Shown in pieces: positions 16,440-24,197 of a DNA stretch of 64,000 nt (its first letter is position 1; each line of letters begins with the position of its first letter). Source of the stretch: VXYL01 sp965199915 (GTDB lineage Bacteria; Pseudomonadota; Gammaproteobacteria; Pseudomonadales; Azotimanducaceae); NCBI GenBank assembly GCA_965199915.1, contig OZ241348.1:4340001-4404000 (forward strand), written 5' to 3'. Under the pieces are notes generated by a model. That model ran no database searches and was not told the origin of the DNA. It saw nothing but the letters and a program-made list of their open reading frames with translations. The position numbers and the translations under genes are program-made.

Positions 16440-16860
16440 GCGTTGCGTAGGCGAAGGTTTGGCCTCGCACCACGCTGAGCAGGCTGGACGCCCGCGCTCC
16501 GACGATGATGAGCGCTTCGCTGGCGTTGCAGAAGGGGCAGTCGCGGCTGAGGATAGTGCGGTTGCCGCTGGTGGTTAATGACCCGGGAGAACGCGAGCGC
16601 CGGCCCCTTAGTAGCAGCTTGTGCAGGCGGCGTCTGCGGCACCGTGCCGGCATGGATGTGGCCGCAATGGCAGCACAGGGCCACATTCGTGTCCGCCACG
16701 CCAAGCGGTTGTGCGCCTTCGGCCGGGAAGTAGAACCGCACGTCCATGTCTCGGGATGAAGAAGCGGTTGTAGAACTCGCTCAAATCCTGCCCCACTTGG
16801 GACGCCGCGGCGCGCTACACCGCACCCCAGCCGGTGACGCGGCACTCCCGACACTGCATC
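16440..16860 (-). pseudogene. Degraded DEAD/DEAH-box helicase zinc-ribbon region
   Basis: Pieces of one protein appear in order on the minus strand but in different frames: QCRECRVTGWGAV (to 16818), DLSEFYNRFFIPRH (~16755-16795), VALCCHCGHIHAGTVPQ (~16640-16710) and LSRDCPFCNASEALIIVGAR (~16490-16560), then SSLLSVVRGQTFA. Paired CxxC zinc ribbons followed by a G(S/A)RA-S-L-SV-Q-FA segment are characteristic, in my recollection, of large DUF1998-type or defence-associated DEAD/DEAH helicases. At least three frameshifts and the missing helicase core make it a remnant. The rest of 16234-17508 holds only low-quality open frames and the G-run. Confidence 0.5.
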
Positions 16861-16920
16861 AACGGTAGCTGCAAGGCGGAGTCTTCGGGGTTCAAGTCGT
16901 CCGACTGGCGCAGCATCGTC

Positions 16921-16947
16921 GGGGGGGGGGGGGGGGGGGGGGGGGGG
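16921..16947. repeat. Homopolymer run of 27 G
   Basis: Twenty-seven consecutive G on the plus strand (poly-C on the minus strand), just upstream of the helicase remnant. Read on the minus strand it would give a run of nine prolines. Such a run is extremely rare in bacteria; its length may vary biologically or be a sequencing or assembly artefact. Confidence 0.9.
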
Positions 16948-17508
16948 CTCGGCGCTGGCTTCGGATTCGTCCTTCGGCGCAGCGTCCGTTGAAGCGGCCA
17001 CCCGCACACCATGCGCCGCAGTTCGCGCGCCCACAGATGCAGCCCGACACTCAGAAACGGCTTCGCGCCGCCCATCGGGGAGTTCGCTGCCATCCATTTG
17101 GTGGATGTCCGCCTGCTGACGTCGGACGGACGCAAATTCGTCCTGCCTGCCATTGACACCCTGCCGCCACACGCAGCCCGACAACGACCAGCGCCTGCTG
17201 CGCCACCAGCTCCGACTGCGACTCCCCAACAGCCGCCTCCGCACATCCGTCCGGCATCGTCAGCATCAAGTCAGTGTCGCCCCCTCATCTTCCTCCTCCA
17301 GAATCGGGTTGCGCCGGTCCGACGTGGCGGCTTGGCACCACGCAGGGGGAGCATGTGTCGGCGCTCGCCTTAGGCACGCCATGTGAATGCATGCACAGTG
17401 TTGACACGGCCAAGCCACTGCGGCTACTGTTCCTGCACCTGCACCCATGTGCATCAGAACGAGAGCCCCATGAAAGCGCACCAAGACTAGGAGCTCGAAA
17501 TCTTCGCC

Positions 17509-18147
17509 ATGACCACCTCCCGCTCTGTAACCTCTGACACCAAACTCCGTCTATTCGCGGAGGCGGCTGGACTCTGCCAGAACCCAAGCTGTCTCCGACC
17601 ACTGTTTGAGCACGGTACCCCATCGCATGTGGCTCAGATAGTTCATATCGTCGCGCATAGTGACCGCGGGCCGCGTGCTAATACCAATACGGACGCGGAG
17701 TATCGAGGATCCTACGAGAATTTGTTGATCTTATGTCCAACATGCCACGAAACTGTGGATAAGAAGCCCGGCTTGTACCCACGCCATCAGCTCATCCAAT
17801 GGAAGCAAAACCACATAGCCAAGATAACCAGGGCATTTGGCCTAGATTGCTACGATAGTCGACAGGATGCTCGAAGTGCCATAGAACCACTGATGGACGA
17901 AAACTTTTTCATATTCGATGAATACGGCCCTGACAATGAATATCGCTTTGATCCGGAGAGCGAGCAAGCACTCGTGTGGCAACGAAAGGTATTATCTCGC
18001 ATCCTACCTAACAATAGGAAGATGTCGGTATTGGAGGATTTTAGACAACATGTGGAAGAAATGGAGGCGCGACATCTTGAAGATACTTCCACCGTAGCCC
18101 GGCGGTTTCCCGCTGGGATGCAAAAAATCTTCACGGAGAGAAAATAA
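17509..18147 (+). CDS. HNH endonuclease-family protein
   Basis: 212 residues. The N-terminal ~100 residues form an HNH nuclease of the zinc type: AEAAGLCQNPSCLRPL (Cys23, Cys28), AQIVHIVAHSDRGPRANTN with the catalytic His region (46-50), then YENLLILCPTCHETVDKKP (Asn71, Cys76, Cys79, His80). The C-terminal half is charged and helical, without a named domain, and may be a partner or sensor domain. The stop codon TAA shares its last base with the ATG of the next gene, so the two are coupled. Composition is AT-richer than the chromosome. Small HNH proteins of this shape are common effectors in defence islands; the role here is inferred from that and from the neighbours. Confidence 0.8.
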   Translation: MTTSRSVTSDTKLRLFAEAAGLCQNPSCLRPLFEHGTPSHVAQIVHIVAHSDRGPRANTNTDAEYRGSYENLLILCPTCHETVDKKPGLYPRHQLIQWKQNHIAKITRAFGLDCYDSRQDARSAIEPLMDENFFIFDEYGPDNEYRFDPESEQALVWQRKVLSRILPNNRKMSVLEDFRQHVEEMEARHLEDTSTVARRFPAGMQKIFTERK

Positions 18148-18812
18148 TGTCCAACAAAGAGACAACTTGGGCAGGGCCTTGGGTGGCGAGAAAGATCAAG
18201 GATCGCGATGAAGTTCAAGATGTTAAGGTTGTTGAATCTCAAGTACTCTCCGTCAAGAGAAACACCAAAGCTCCTTTCATGCTAGGCACCATAGCAGTTG
18301 ATTGTGTGGACGGCGCTGCCATACGAAAGGTACGAACTGAGAATAATTTGAGCGCATTGTCATTTGTCGTAAACATACCAAGGGATTCGTTCTGGACTGG
18401 CGAAGCGATTGACCTTGTTTCGCATTATTCCATTGCCTTTGGCGGAATGAGTGATCTTCACAGAGCATTATCTTCACCTGTGGATGTGCGTCAATATAGA
18501 AATCCAGAATTTGCCTTCGTCGAGAACGCACTGCGCCAGCATGACATCGTTACGACCATAACTCGCATCCACGATAGGAAGTATGCGCTGGGACGACGAG
18601 GGTTACCGGACTTTACGATTGTCCTCATAAACGAATACGAACTAACCAAGGATCATGTGCGGAGAGCTAAGGGTCGGTACGGATCATTCGACGCGATACT
18701 AATCACGAACCCGAACGGAAACGCGACAAAACAGGCGACGAAAGTCGCAAATTCGATGCACATTTTCATGGGCAATTTAGGTAAGTTAATGGGGAGGATC
18801 AATAGATGTTAG
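18147..18812 (+). CDS. Unknown protein, middle gene of the HNH operon
   Basis: 221 residues, no confident family. It has alternating beta-strand and helix segments, including SALSFVVNIPRDSFWTGEAI, DFTIVLINEYELTKDHVRRA and SFDAILITNPNGNATKQAT; the last two resemble the edge of a Rossmann or restriction-like fold, but no catalytic residues can be assigned safely. No signal or membrane segment. The start overlaps the HNH stop by one base and the end overlaps the next gene (ATG 18806) by 7 bases, so this is the central gene of a tight three-gene unit. Confidence 0.65.
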   Translation: MSNKETTWAGPWVARKIKDRDEVQDVKVVESQVLSVKRNTKAPFMLGTIAVDCVDGAAIRKVRTENNLSALSFVVNIPRDSFWTGEAIDLVSHYSIAFGGMSDLHRALSSPVDVRQYRNPEFAFVENALRQHDIVTTITRIHDRKYALGRRGLPDFTIVLINEYELTKDHVRRAKGRYGSFDAILITNPNGNATKQATKVANSMHIFMGNLGKLMGRINRC

Positions 18813-19098
18813 AGAAGTTGCTTCCGCGGTTGCTTCGGTCGGAAATCCTCCGTGTTAACAAGCTCGTAGAGGATGTGAAGTGGTATATCTTTGGGTCCTT
18901 TCTTCAGGCACCGGACCAGGCTAATGATATCGCGATATACTGATTGTCTATCGTTCAGACGACACTGCGGATATAGTCCGTAGGGAAATGCGAGAAGTTG
19001 CTACTCGCCTCCCTATTCATCTACTTTTTCTCTCTGAATGCGAGGAGGCTGAGTTACGGTTTGTAGACTCGCAACGGTGTGCTCCTATATTGCGGTAG
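18806..19098 (+). pseudogene. Frameshifted minimal nucleotidyltransferase (MNT-like)
   Basis: From ATG 18806, preceded by GGGGAGG eight bases upstream, the frame reads MLEKLLPRLLRSEILRVNK...WYIFGSF...ANDI and then meets a stop at 18941. Shifting frame at about 18935 restores DILIVYRSDDTADIVRREM and continues to a stop at 19098. FGSF followed by D-I-D-I is the Gly-Ser plus DxD signature of nucleotidyltransferase (pol-beta) domains; the local sequence GATATCGCGATATACTG looks like GATATCGATATACTG with two bases inserted. As written the gene is broken; it could be a recent mutation or a read error. It is the third gene of the HNH unit. Confidence 0.7.
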
Positions 19099-19597
19099 AT
19101 CCCCGCGACGACCGCAGGTGGCGTGTGTCGTCGCCGACGAACACGGCGAACGGGGCGCTATGATAGCCGGCGGCGTTGGGGGTGTCGGCGGTCGGTGCAG
19201 GGTTGGCGGAGGCCGAGGAGATGACGCGCCCCGGCCACCTCGCAGCCAAGCCGCTCAGAAACGGCGGTTCCTCCACCGCCCGCGTGCCGACGACGACCTC
19301 GCTGGCCCCAACATCCACATACGCTTGCATGGCGGCGGCGTCGCGCACCCCGCCGCCCACCTGCACCGGAACCTCTCCGGCCGCCACCACGATGGCTTCC
19401 ACCAAGCGCTCGTTCACCGGCGCTCCGGCGAACGCGCCGTCCAAATCCACCACGTGCAAGCGGCGCGCGCCGGCGTCCACCCAGCGCTTCGCCGTGCCGG
19501 CCGGGTCGTCCGAGTAGACGGACGCCGAATCCGCCACGCCTTGGCGCAAGCGCACGCAGCGACCGTGCTGGATGTCGATGGCGGGTATGAGCAGCAA
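19085..19597 (-). pseudogene. hisA: hisA second copy, 3'-truncated
   Basis: The first ~126 residues equal HisA of 13354-14085 with a single visible substitution (EEPSFLSGL to EEPPFLSGL) up to RWPGRVI, at about base 19211. Beyond that the frame runs into unrelated sequence (SSASANPAPTADT...) for 44 codons. It lacks the second catalytic Asp and the C-terminal phosphate-binding strands, so it cannot be active. It marks the left end of duplication copy 2. Confidence 0.9.
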
Positions 19598-20592
19598 GCG
19601 GCGGGCCTTGGCAGGCCGTGGAACCTACAGCGCGCCCTTGGTGGAGGGCGCGTCCGGCGTGCGCGGATCCCGCGCCAACGCCATCCGCAACGCGCGCCCA
19701 AACGCCTTGAACACGGTCTCCGCCTGGTGGTGCGCGTTTGTTCCCTTGAGGTTGTCCAGATGCAGCGTGACGTGGGCGTGGTTCACGAATCCTTGGAAAA
19801 ACTCGCGCAGCAGGTCCACGTCGAAATCGCCCACCCGGGCGCGCTGGAAGTTCACCGCGTAGGCGAGGCCGGGCCGCCCGGAAAAGTCCACAACCGCCCG
19901 CGACAACGCCTAGTCGAGCGGCACGTAGGCATGGCCGTAGCGTTGAATGCCTCTCTTCTCGCCCACCGCGGCGGCGACGGCTTGGCCGAAGACGATGCCG
20001 ACATCCTCCACCGTGTGGTGCGCGTCCACGGCCAAGTCGCCTTGCGCCCGCACGCGCAGATCCATGCGTCCGTGGCGGGCCACCTGGTGCAGCATGTGTT
20101 CGAAGAACGGGATGCCGGTGTGCAAGTCCGCTTCGCCGCCGCCGTCCAAATCCACTTCGACCGCGATGCGCGTTTCCAATGTTTCGCGGCTGCGGCAGGC
20201 GGTGCGGTGCTTCATCCGCGCAGTATAACGCTCCGCGTTAGCCCAAGCGGGCTTTCAAGCTGCCGTAGGGAAGAAAGCGGTTGGTGCTCACCGAGCGGAT
20301 CCACGGCGTCAGCGAGGACGGATAGTCGCCCCGCTCGCGCAGCACGCGCGCAATCGGTATCACTGGAGACCGCGCCCCCGCCTCGCAGCCCGGCAACCGC
20401 ATCTCGGCGAGCGTGAGCACCCGCAGCCAAGCCAGCAAGGTGGCGGAATCCCGACCGTCGAACAGGCTCGCGCAGGCATCCCCGCCCGCGTTGATCACCT
20501 CGCGGATGCGGGCCACCGCCGCCGCGTCCTGACCCAAGTCGTCCACCGCCACGCGGGCCGCCGCGTCCAATGCCCGCGCGTGGTCTTCGCCG
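19211..20592. repeat. Segmental duplication, copy 2 (hyp-hisB-hisA')
   Basis: Counterpart of 13701-15075, same orientation, about 5.5 kb away. This copy sits in the ancestral-looking neighbourhood (next to mutY-yggX, as in Pseudomonas), yet its hisA is truncated and its hisB carries a stop, while its hypothetical gene is intact. Confidence 0.92.
19625..20215 (-). pseudogene. hisB: hisB second copy with nonsense mutation
   Basis: Identical in length and nearly in sequence to hisB at 14113-14703, but the Glu codon in VPLDEALSR is TAG here (CTAG on the plus strand at about 19912, where copy 1 reads CTCG). The two halves stay in the same frame on both sides of the stop. Without the C-terminal NAHHQAE metal-binding repeat the product would be dead. 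A sense-codon read-through or sequencing error is possible but the neighbouring truncated hisA argues for decay. Confidence 0.9.
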
Positions 20593-20633
20593 AGCGCCGC
20601 GGCCGGTTCCCAAGCGCCGACTGATCCGTCCAT
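20238..20633 (-). CDS. Conserved hypothetical protein upstream of hisB (intact copy)
   Basis: 131 residues from the ATG at 20633 (GGACG just upstream); longer open frame ignored because it runs into a direct repeat. Helical, moderately charged, with the central segment DSATLLAWLRVLTLAEMRLPG; no recognised domain or membrane segment. Its duplicate at 14726-15110 is frameshifted, and the difference is mainly in the first third, so selection may be keeping this one. Function unknown; its position with hisB could be incidental. Confidence 0.6.
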   Translation of the reverse strand: MDGSVGAWEPAAALGEDHARALDAAARVAVDDLGQDAAAVARIREVINAGGDACASLFDGRDSATLLAWLRVLTLAEMRLPGCEAGARSPVIPIARVLRERGDYPSSLTPWIRSVSTNRFLPYGSLKARLG

Positions 20634-20636
20634 ACT

Positions 20637-20686
20637 GCGTCCTTGTTTGGTCTTGGCCAAGTCTACCTGTTGCGCCCCGCGAACAA
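20637..20686. repeat. Insertion-flanking direct repeat, left copy
   Basis: Fifty bases that recur at 21769-21816 with about 47 matching positions and two one-base gaps. The pair brackets a 1.08-kb two-gene module. Confidence 0.88.
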
Positions 20687-20787
20687 TGCGATGTGTTCGT
20701 CCGTGTATTATCACGCCCCTTGGCAGAGGAACTGGACTTGGTGGCCCTACATCAAGGGGCGGGGCACCTGCGACAGGAAATGACGAA

Positions 20788-21360
20788 GTGAACATGTTGC
20801 TCTTGGTGGGGAGCGCAATCGTGCTCGTCTCCGTGGTGGTTGCGGCCGCGGTTGCCGTTTGGCTGGCCTACGAGCACAGCCTCCTTCGTGTTACGGACGT
20901 GGAAAACGACAACGAGCACGCGATCAGGCATTTCCGAGACGTGCTTGACAAGGCGGAGCGCGAATTGCTGGTACACGACGATGGCGACAAGACCGTCGGC
21001 TCGCTGTATGACGACGACACCACGGTGGAGGCCGTGCGCCAGCGTTTGCGGACATGTCCAGACTTGAAGATACGTTGCCTGCTGAACTTCAAAGCTGACA
21101 TTAGGATGGCGGATCTGCGCGGAGAATACGGCGGTAGATTTCAAGTGCGATACCTCCATCAACGGCCCGCCGATGATGTGCATTTCAAGATCGCCGATGG
21201 CGGGAAGATGGCGTATCTGTCCATCCACCCGCAGGGCGTCACCGAACGAAAAGGTCAAGTCATTGAAGACATTGGGGCCCGCGAGCGCGTGCGGCAACGG
21301 CGTCTAGGCGGCCTGATCAACGACTTCAACGAAGGCTTCGACAAAGCCCATTCAGCGTGA
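20788..21360 (+). CDS. Membrane-anchored PLD-like protein
   Basis: About 190 residues. GTG at 20788 has AGGA nine bases ahead and is the likely start; ATG 20794 is the alternative. One N-terminal transmembrane helix (MLLLVGSAIVLVSVVVAAAV) leads to a cytoplasmic part with a single HxKxxxD-like motif, DDVHFKIADGGKMAYLS (His130, Lys132, Asp135 from the ATG), as in phospholipase D superfamily nucleases and lipases. Preceding RCLLNFKADIRMADLRGEYG fits the PLD fold. One HKD half is present, so dimerisation would be needed. The end overlaps the next gene (GTGA). Function unknown; a membrane-tethered nuclease or lipase effector is a plausible reading. Confidence 0.6.
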   Translation: MNMLLLVGSAIVLVSVVVAAAVAVWLAYEHSLLRVTDVENDNEHAIRHFRDVLDKAERELLVHDDGDKTVGSLYDDDTTVEAVRQRLRTCPDLKIRCLLNFKADIRMADLRGEYGGRFQVRYLHQRPADDVHFKIADGGKMAYLSIHPQGVTERKGQVIEDIGARERVRQRRLGGLINDFNEGFDKAHSA

Positions 21361-21755
21361 CGCTATCCTCCGAATTGCTTCCCGCAATGCAGCACTACGC
21401 ACTGTTTGCCGCCGCGCTGGCCTTGTTTTCGTTGTCGCTCACGCACAGCAAGAAGCGGTTTGGCGTTTGGGTGTGGCTCGCGATTGTGGTGCTGCCGGTC
21501 ATCCAGATGGCATGGTCGTTGTGGGAAACGATATGGGAGGCGGTCGGTGCCCAAAGCACCAACGGACAACCAGCGCGTGAGTTTGGAAACCATGCGGCAT
21601 GGTTGATTGTTGTTCAGGCTTTAGCGCATGGCATAGCGATCGTGCTCGTCTTGGCAGTGGTCCTGTGTATAGCGAGCGCGAGTCGGTCAAGCAGCAAGTT
21701 GCCAACACGAGTAAGGCTCGAGCCAACCGTTGGCCACCCTCGCGAGTCGAGCTAG
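21357..21755 (+). CDS. Small membrane protein paired with the PLD-like protein
   Basis: 132 residues starting with GTG at 21357, overlapping the previous stop (GTGA). Three membrane helices: YALFAAALALFSLSL, VWVWLAIVVLPVIQMAW and IVVQALAHGIAIVLVLAVVL. Short basic C-tail, no known domain. The tight coupling says it works with the PLD-like partner, perhaps as anchor, pore or sensor. The pair forms the whole cargo of an element bounded by direct repeats. Confidence 0.6.
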   Translation: MTLSSELLPAMQHYALFAAALALFSLSLTHSKKRFGVWVWLAIVVLPVIQMAWSLWETIWEAVGAQSTNGQPAREFGNHAAWLIVVQALAHGIAIVLVLAVVLCIASASRSSSKLPTRVRLEPTVGHPRESS

Positions 21756-21768
21756 CCGGCGCACAAGG

Positions 21769-21816
21769 GCGTCCTTGTTGGTCTGGCCAAGTCTACCCGT
21801 TGCGCCCCGCGAACAA
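21769..21816. repeat. Insertion-flanking direct repeat, right copy
   Basis: Partner of 20637-20686. It includes the TTG at 21800 that is the best remaining start for mutY. Originally this stretch was probably the short intergenic region shared by the divergent hypothetical gene and mutY. Confidence 0.88.
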
Positions 21817-22891
21817 GAGCCAGTCATCCGCCACGCAAACCTCCCGGCGGCGTTTCACGAGACGGCTGCTCGCGTGGTGGGACGCGCACGGGCGCAAGGA
21901 CTTGCCGTGGCAGCAGCGGCGCACGGCGTATCGGGTTTGGGTCTCGGAAATCATGCTGCAGCAAACGCAGGCGGCCGTGGTGGTTCCGTACTTCGAGCGG
22001 TTTGTGGCGCGTTTCCCGGATGCGCGCGCGCTGGCGGACGCGGACTTGGACGACGTGCTGCACCTGTGGAGCGGTCTCGGCTACTACGCCCGGGCGCGCA
22101 ATCTGCACCGCGCCGCCGGCATCGTGCTGCGCGAACACGGCGGCGTCCCGCCCCGCGATCCGGCGGTGCTCGCCAGCCTGCCGGGCATCGGCCGCTCCAC
22201 CGCCGGCGCCATCGCCGCCCAGGCGCACGGTTTGCGCGCGCCCATTCTGGACGCCAACGCCAAACGCCTGTTGGCGCGGCACTTCCGCGTTGCCGGGCCG
22301 CCGGCGAGCGCGGCCACCGCGGCAACCCTTTGGGAACTGGCGGACGCGCTGACGCCGGCCGAGCGCGTGGGCGACTACACCCAAGCCGTGATGGACGTGG
22401 GTGCGAAGGTTTGCCGCACGCGCCAGCCGCAATGCGCCGCGTGCCCGGTCCGCTCCACCTGCGCGGCGCTGGCCGTGGGCGATGTGGAGAGTTTCCCCGA
22501 GCGCAAGCCGTCGCGGGCGCGCCCGCTGACGCGACGGCGGTTCTTCGTCGTTGCGGACCCGCAAGGGGCTTGCTATGTGGAGCAGCGGCCCCGGCAAGGC
22601 GTTTGGGGCGGCTTGTGGTCGCCGCCGGAGCGGCGCATCGACGAATCCGCGGAAGCGTTCCTCGCGGACGTTGGCATGAACGCGCGCCTCGTGCGCGCGA
22701 TGCACGTCGCGCCCACCCTGCGGCACGGTTTCAGCCACTTCGACTTGCACGCCGAACCCGTGTATGTGCATCTGACAGCGCGACCGGCCGCCGCTGCCGG
22801 CCGCTGGATCGATCCGCGCCGGCACAGCCTTGGCCTCTCCGCCTTGGCGGCGAAGCTGCTGGCGGGAGCGGTGCCGCTGGAACTTGGTTGA
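21800..22891 (+). CDS. mutY: A/G-specific adenine glycosylase
   Basis: About 363 residues if started at the TTG at 21800; no ATG or GTG is available near the expected N-terminus, so the native start may have been disturbed by the insertion upstream. Otherwise complete: LPWQQRRTAYRVWVSEIMLQQTQ with catalytic Glu, LPGIGRSTAGAIAA helix-hairpin-helix, ILDANAKRLLARHF with the catalytic Asp, and the 4Fe-4S ligands CRTRQPQCAACPVRSTC (C-x6-C-x2-C-x5-C), then the C-terminal NUDIX-like domain. It removes adenine mispaired with 8-oxoguanine. yggX lies downstream, the usual partner. Confidence 0.92.
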   Translation: MRPANKSQSSATQTSRRRFTRRLLAWWDAHGRKDLPWQQRRTAYRVWVSEIMLQQTQAAVVVPYFERFVARFPDARALADADLDDVLHLWSGLGYYARARNLHRAAGIVLREHGGVPPRDPAVLASLPGIGRSTAGAIAAQAHGLRAPILDANAKRLLARHFRVAGPPASAATAATLWELADALTPAERVGDYTQAVMDVGAKVCRTRQPQCAACPVRSTCAALAVGDVESFPERKPSRARPLTRRRFFVVADPQGACYVEQRPRQGVWGGLWSPPERRIDESAEAFLADVGMNARLVRAMHVAPTLRHGFSHFDLHAEPVYVHLTARPAAAAGRWIDPRRHSLGLSALAAKLLAGAVPLELG

Positions 22892-23090
22892 GAATGCATA
22901 GTCGGCACAATGCCCCAAACGCAAACCGAACCCCTGCCGTTCGGCGCGGTTGCTCGGCAAGGTGTACACTCGAATGAAAACGGCAAGTTCTGGAGAAGAG
23001 GCTACGCGAGTGCGGGTGGTGGTTCCTGCGCCATGGTCGTCGTCACGACATTGGACCAATGGCCGGTTGGTAGAGCCCGGCGTTCAAGTG

Positions 23091-23159
23091 ATGCGCTATG
23101 TCTTGGACACCAACGCATGGTGGGGATTGTGGACGGGGACGGAAGCAATCCGCCCATGA
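23091..23159 (+). pseudogene. Tiny VapC/PIN-domain-like N-terminal remnant
   Basis: The 22-codon ORF begins MRYVLDTNAWWGLWTG, which is the hallmark beta-strand and first acidic residue of PIN-domain toxins (VLDTNxW), then ends. Its stop overlaps the yggX start (ATGA). It cannot encode a PIN nuclease. It may be a leftover of a toxin-antitoxin pair inserted between mutY and yggX, now acting only as a coupled leader; a chance match is possible given the length. Confidence 0.35.
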
Positions 23160-23458
23160 GCGGGCGTGACGGGGATGCCACCGCCTTGCGGTTGGTCTTC
23201 TGTCGTCGCCACCGGCGCGAATTGCCGGGCCTTGACGCCCCGCCGCTGCCGGGGCCGGTCGGCCAAGACATCTTCGAGAACGTCTCCGCCCAGGCGTGGC
23301 GGGAGTGGCAACAGCTGCAGACGATGCTCATCAACGAGCGCCACCTCGCCCTTGTGGACCGGCAGGCGCGCGCCTACCTGAGCGAACAAATGCGGCGCTT
23401 TCTGGCCGGCGAGGAATACGACCGGCCGAGCGGCTACGTTCCGCCGCCGGCCGATTGA
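23156..23458 (+). CDS. yggX: Oxidative damage protection / Fe(II) trafficking protein YggX
   Basis: 100 residues; start ATG 23156 gives the normal family N-terminus with LRLVFCRRHRRELPGLDAPP containing the conserved cysteine, followed by FENVSAQAWREWQQLQTMLINE and the C-terminal EEYDRPSGYVPP. The family protects iron-sulfur proteins, MutY among them, from oxidative damage, which explains the widespread mutY-yggX pair. Here 264 bases with a PIN-like remnant separate the two. The N-terminal open-frame extension from 22910 is not part of it. Confidence 0.9.
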   Translation: MSGRDGDATALRLVFCRRHRRELPGLDAPPLPGPVGQDIFENVSAQAWREWQQLQTMLINERHLALVDRQARAYLSEQMRRFLAGEEYDRPSGYVPPPAD

Positions 23459-23477
23459 CCTGCGGGCATCCAAGCCA

Positions 23478-24107
23478 TCAAGCCGAAGCGCTACGCCGCG
23501 CCTTCACCTGCTCGAACCAACGCCGGATGTGCGGATGCTCGTCGCCGGCGCGGATCTGAATCCACTTGGCGAAATCCACCGTGCAGAAGGCGGTGATGTC
23601 GGCGATGGTGAAGCCGTCCTTCACCACGAACTCGGACTTGCCGAGCGTCTCGTTCAAGGCCGTGAAGAAGCGGGCCACCGAGGCGCGCCCGCGTTCGACC
23701 AAGCCGGGCACCACCGGCACGCCCTCGGTACCGGAAATCGAACGGTTGGCGAAGGCCGGGTTGCTGTTGCGAAACGCCTCCGCCACGGCCATGAGGCCGT
23801 CCAATTCCATGTGGCGCTGCGCTGATTCGATCACCGCTTTGGATTTCGCGTCCGTTCCCATGAGCACGGGTTCGGGCTGGATTTCCTCGAAGTACCGGCA
23901 GATGGCCACGGATTCGTCGATGATCGTGCCGTCGTCCAGCACCAGCGTCGGCAGCAGGCTGCGCGGATTGACGGCGCGGAACTCCGGGCGCAGATTCTCG
24001 CCGGACGGGATGTCCACCTGCGCCGTCTCGATGTCGATGCCCTTCTCGGCAAGGAATATCCGCACCCGCCGAGGATTCGGCGCCATCTTGAAGTCGTAGA
24101 GTTTCAT
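23478..24107 (-). CDS. Glutathione S-transferase family protein
   Basis: 209 residues from ATG 24107. Thioredoxin-like N-terminal domain starts MKLYDFKMAPNPRRVRIFLAEKG, with NPRSLLPTLVLDDGTIIDESVAICRYFEE carrying the cis-Pro and the ES glutathione-contact pair; all-helical C-terminal domain with FTIADITAFCTVDFAKW. Cytosolic. Substrate not predictable; Ser12/Asn-type catalytic region as in bacterial beta/theta-like GSTs. Convergent with yggX (19 bases apart), not in an operon. Confidence 0.88.
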   Translation of the reverse strand: MKLYDFKMAPNPRRVRIFLAEKGIDIETAQVDIPSGENLRPEFRAVNPRSLLPTLVLDDGTIIDESVAICRYFEEIQPEPVLMGTDAKSKAVIESAQRHMELDGLMAVAEAFRNSNPAFANRSISGTEGVPVVPGLVERGRASVARFFTALNETLGKSEFVVKDGFTIADITAFCTVDFAKWIQIRAGDEHPHIRRWFEQVKARRSASA

Positions 24108-24197
24108 TGGTTGTCCCCCGTGTTTGCGCGGCCCACACAATAGGCGCAAACGCTCCGAAACTCCAGTGCTGCCAGCACCTACTACGTTAAATTCGCA

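Noticed and set aside
16342..17244. 300-codon open frame containing nine prolines
   Set aside because: The proline run comes from the poly-G tract; the frame mixes pieces of a degraded gene and does not read as one protein.
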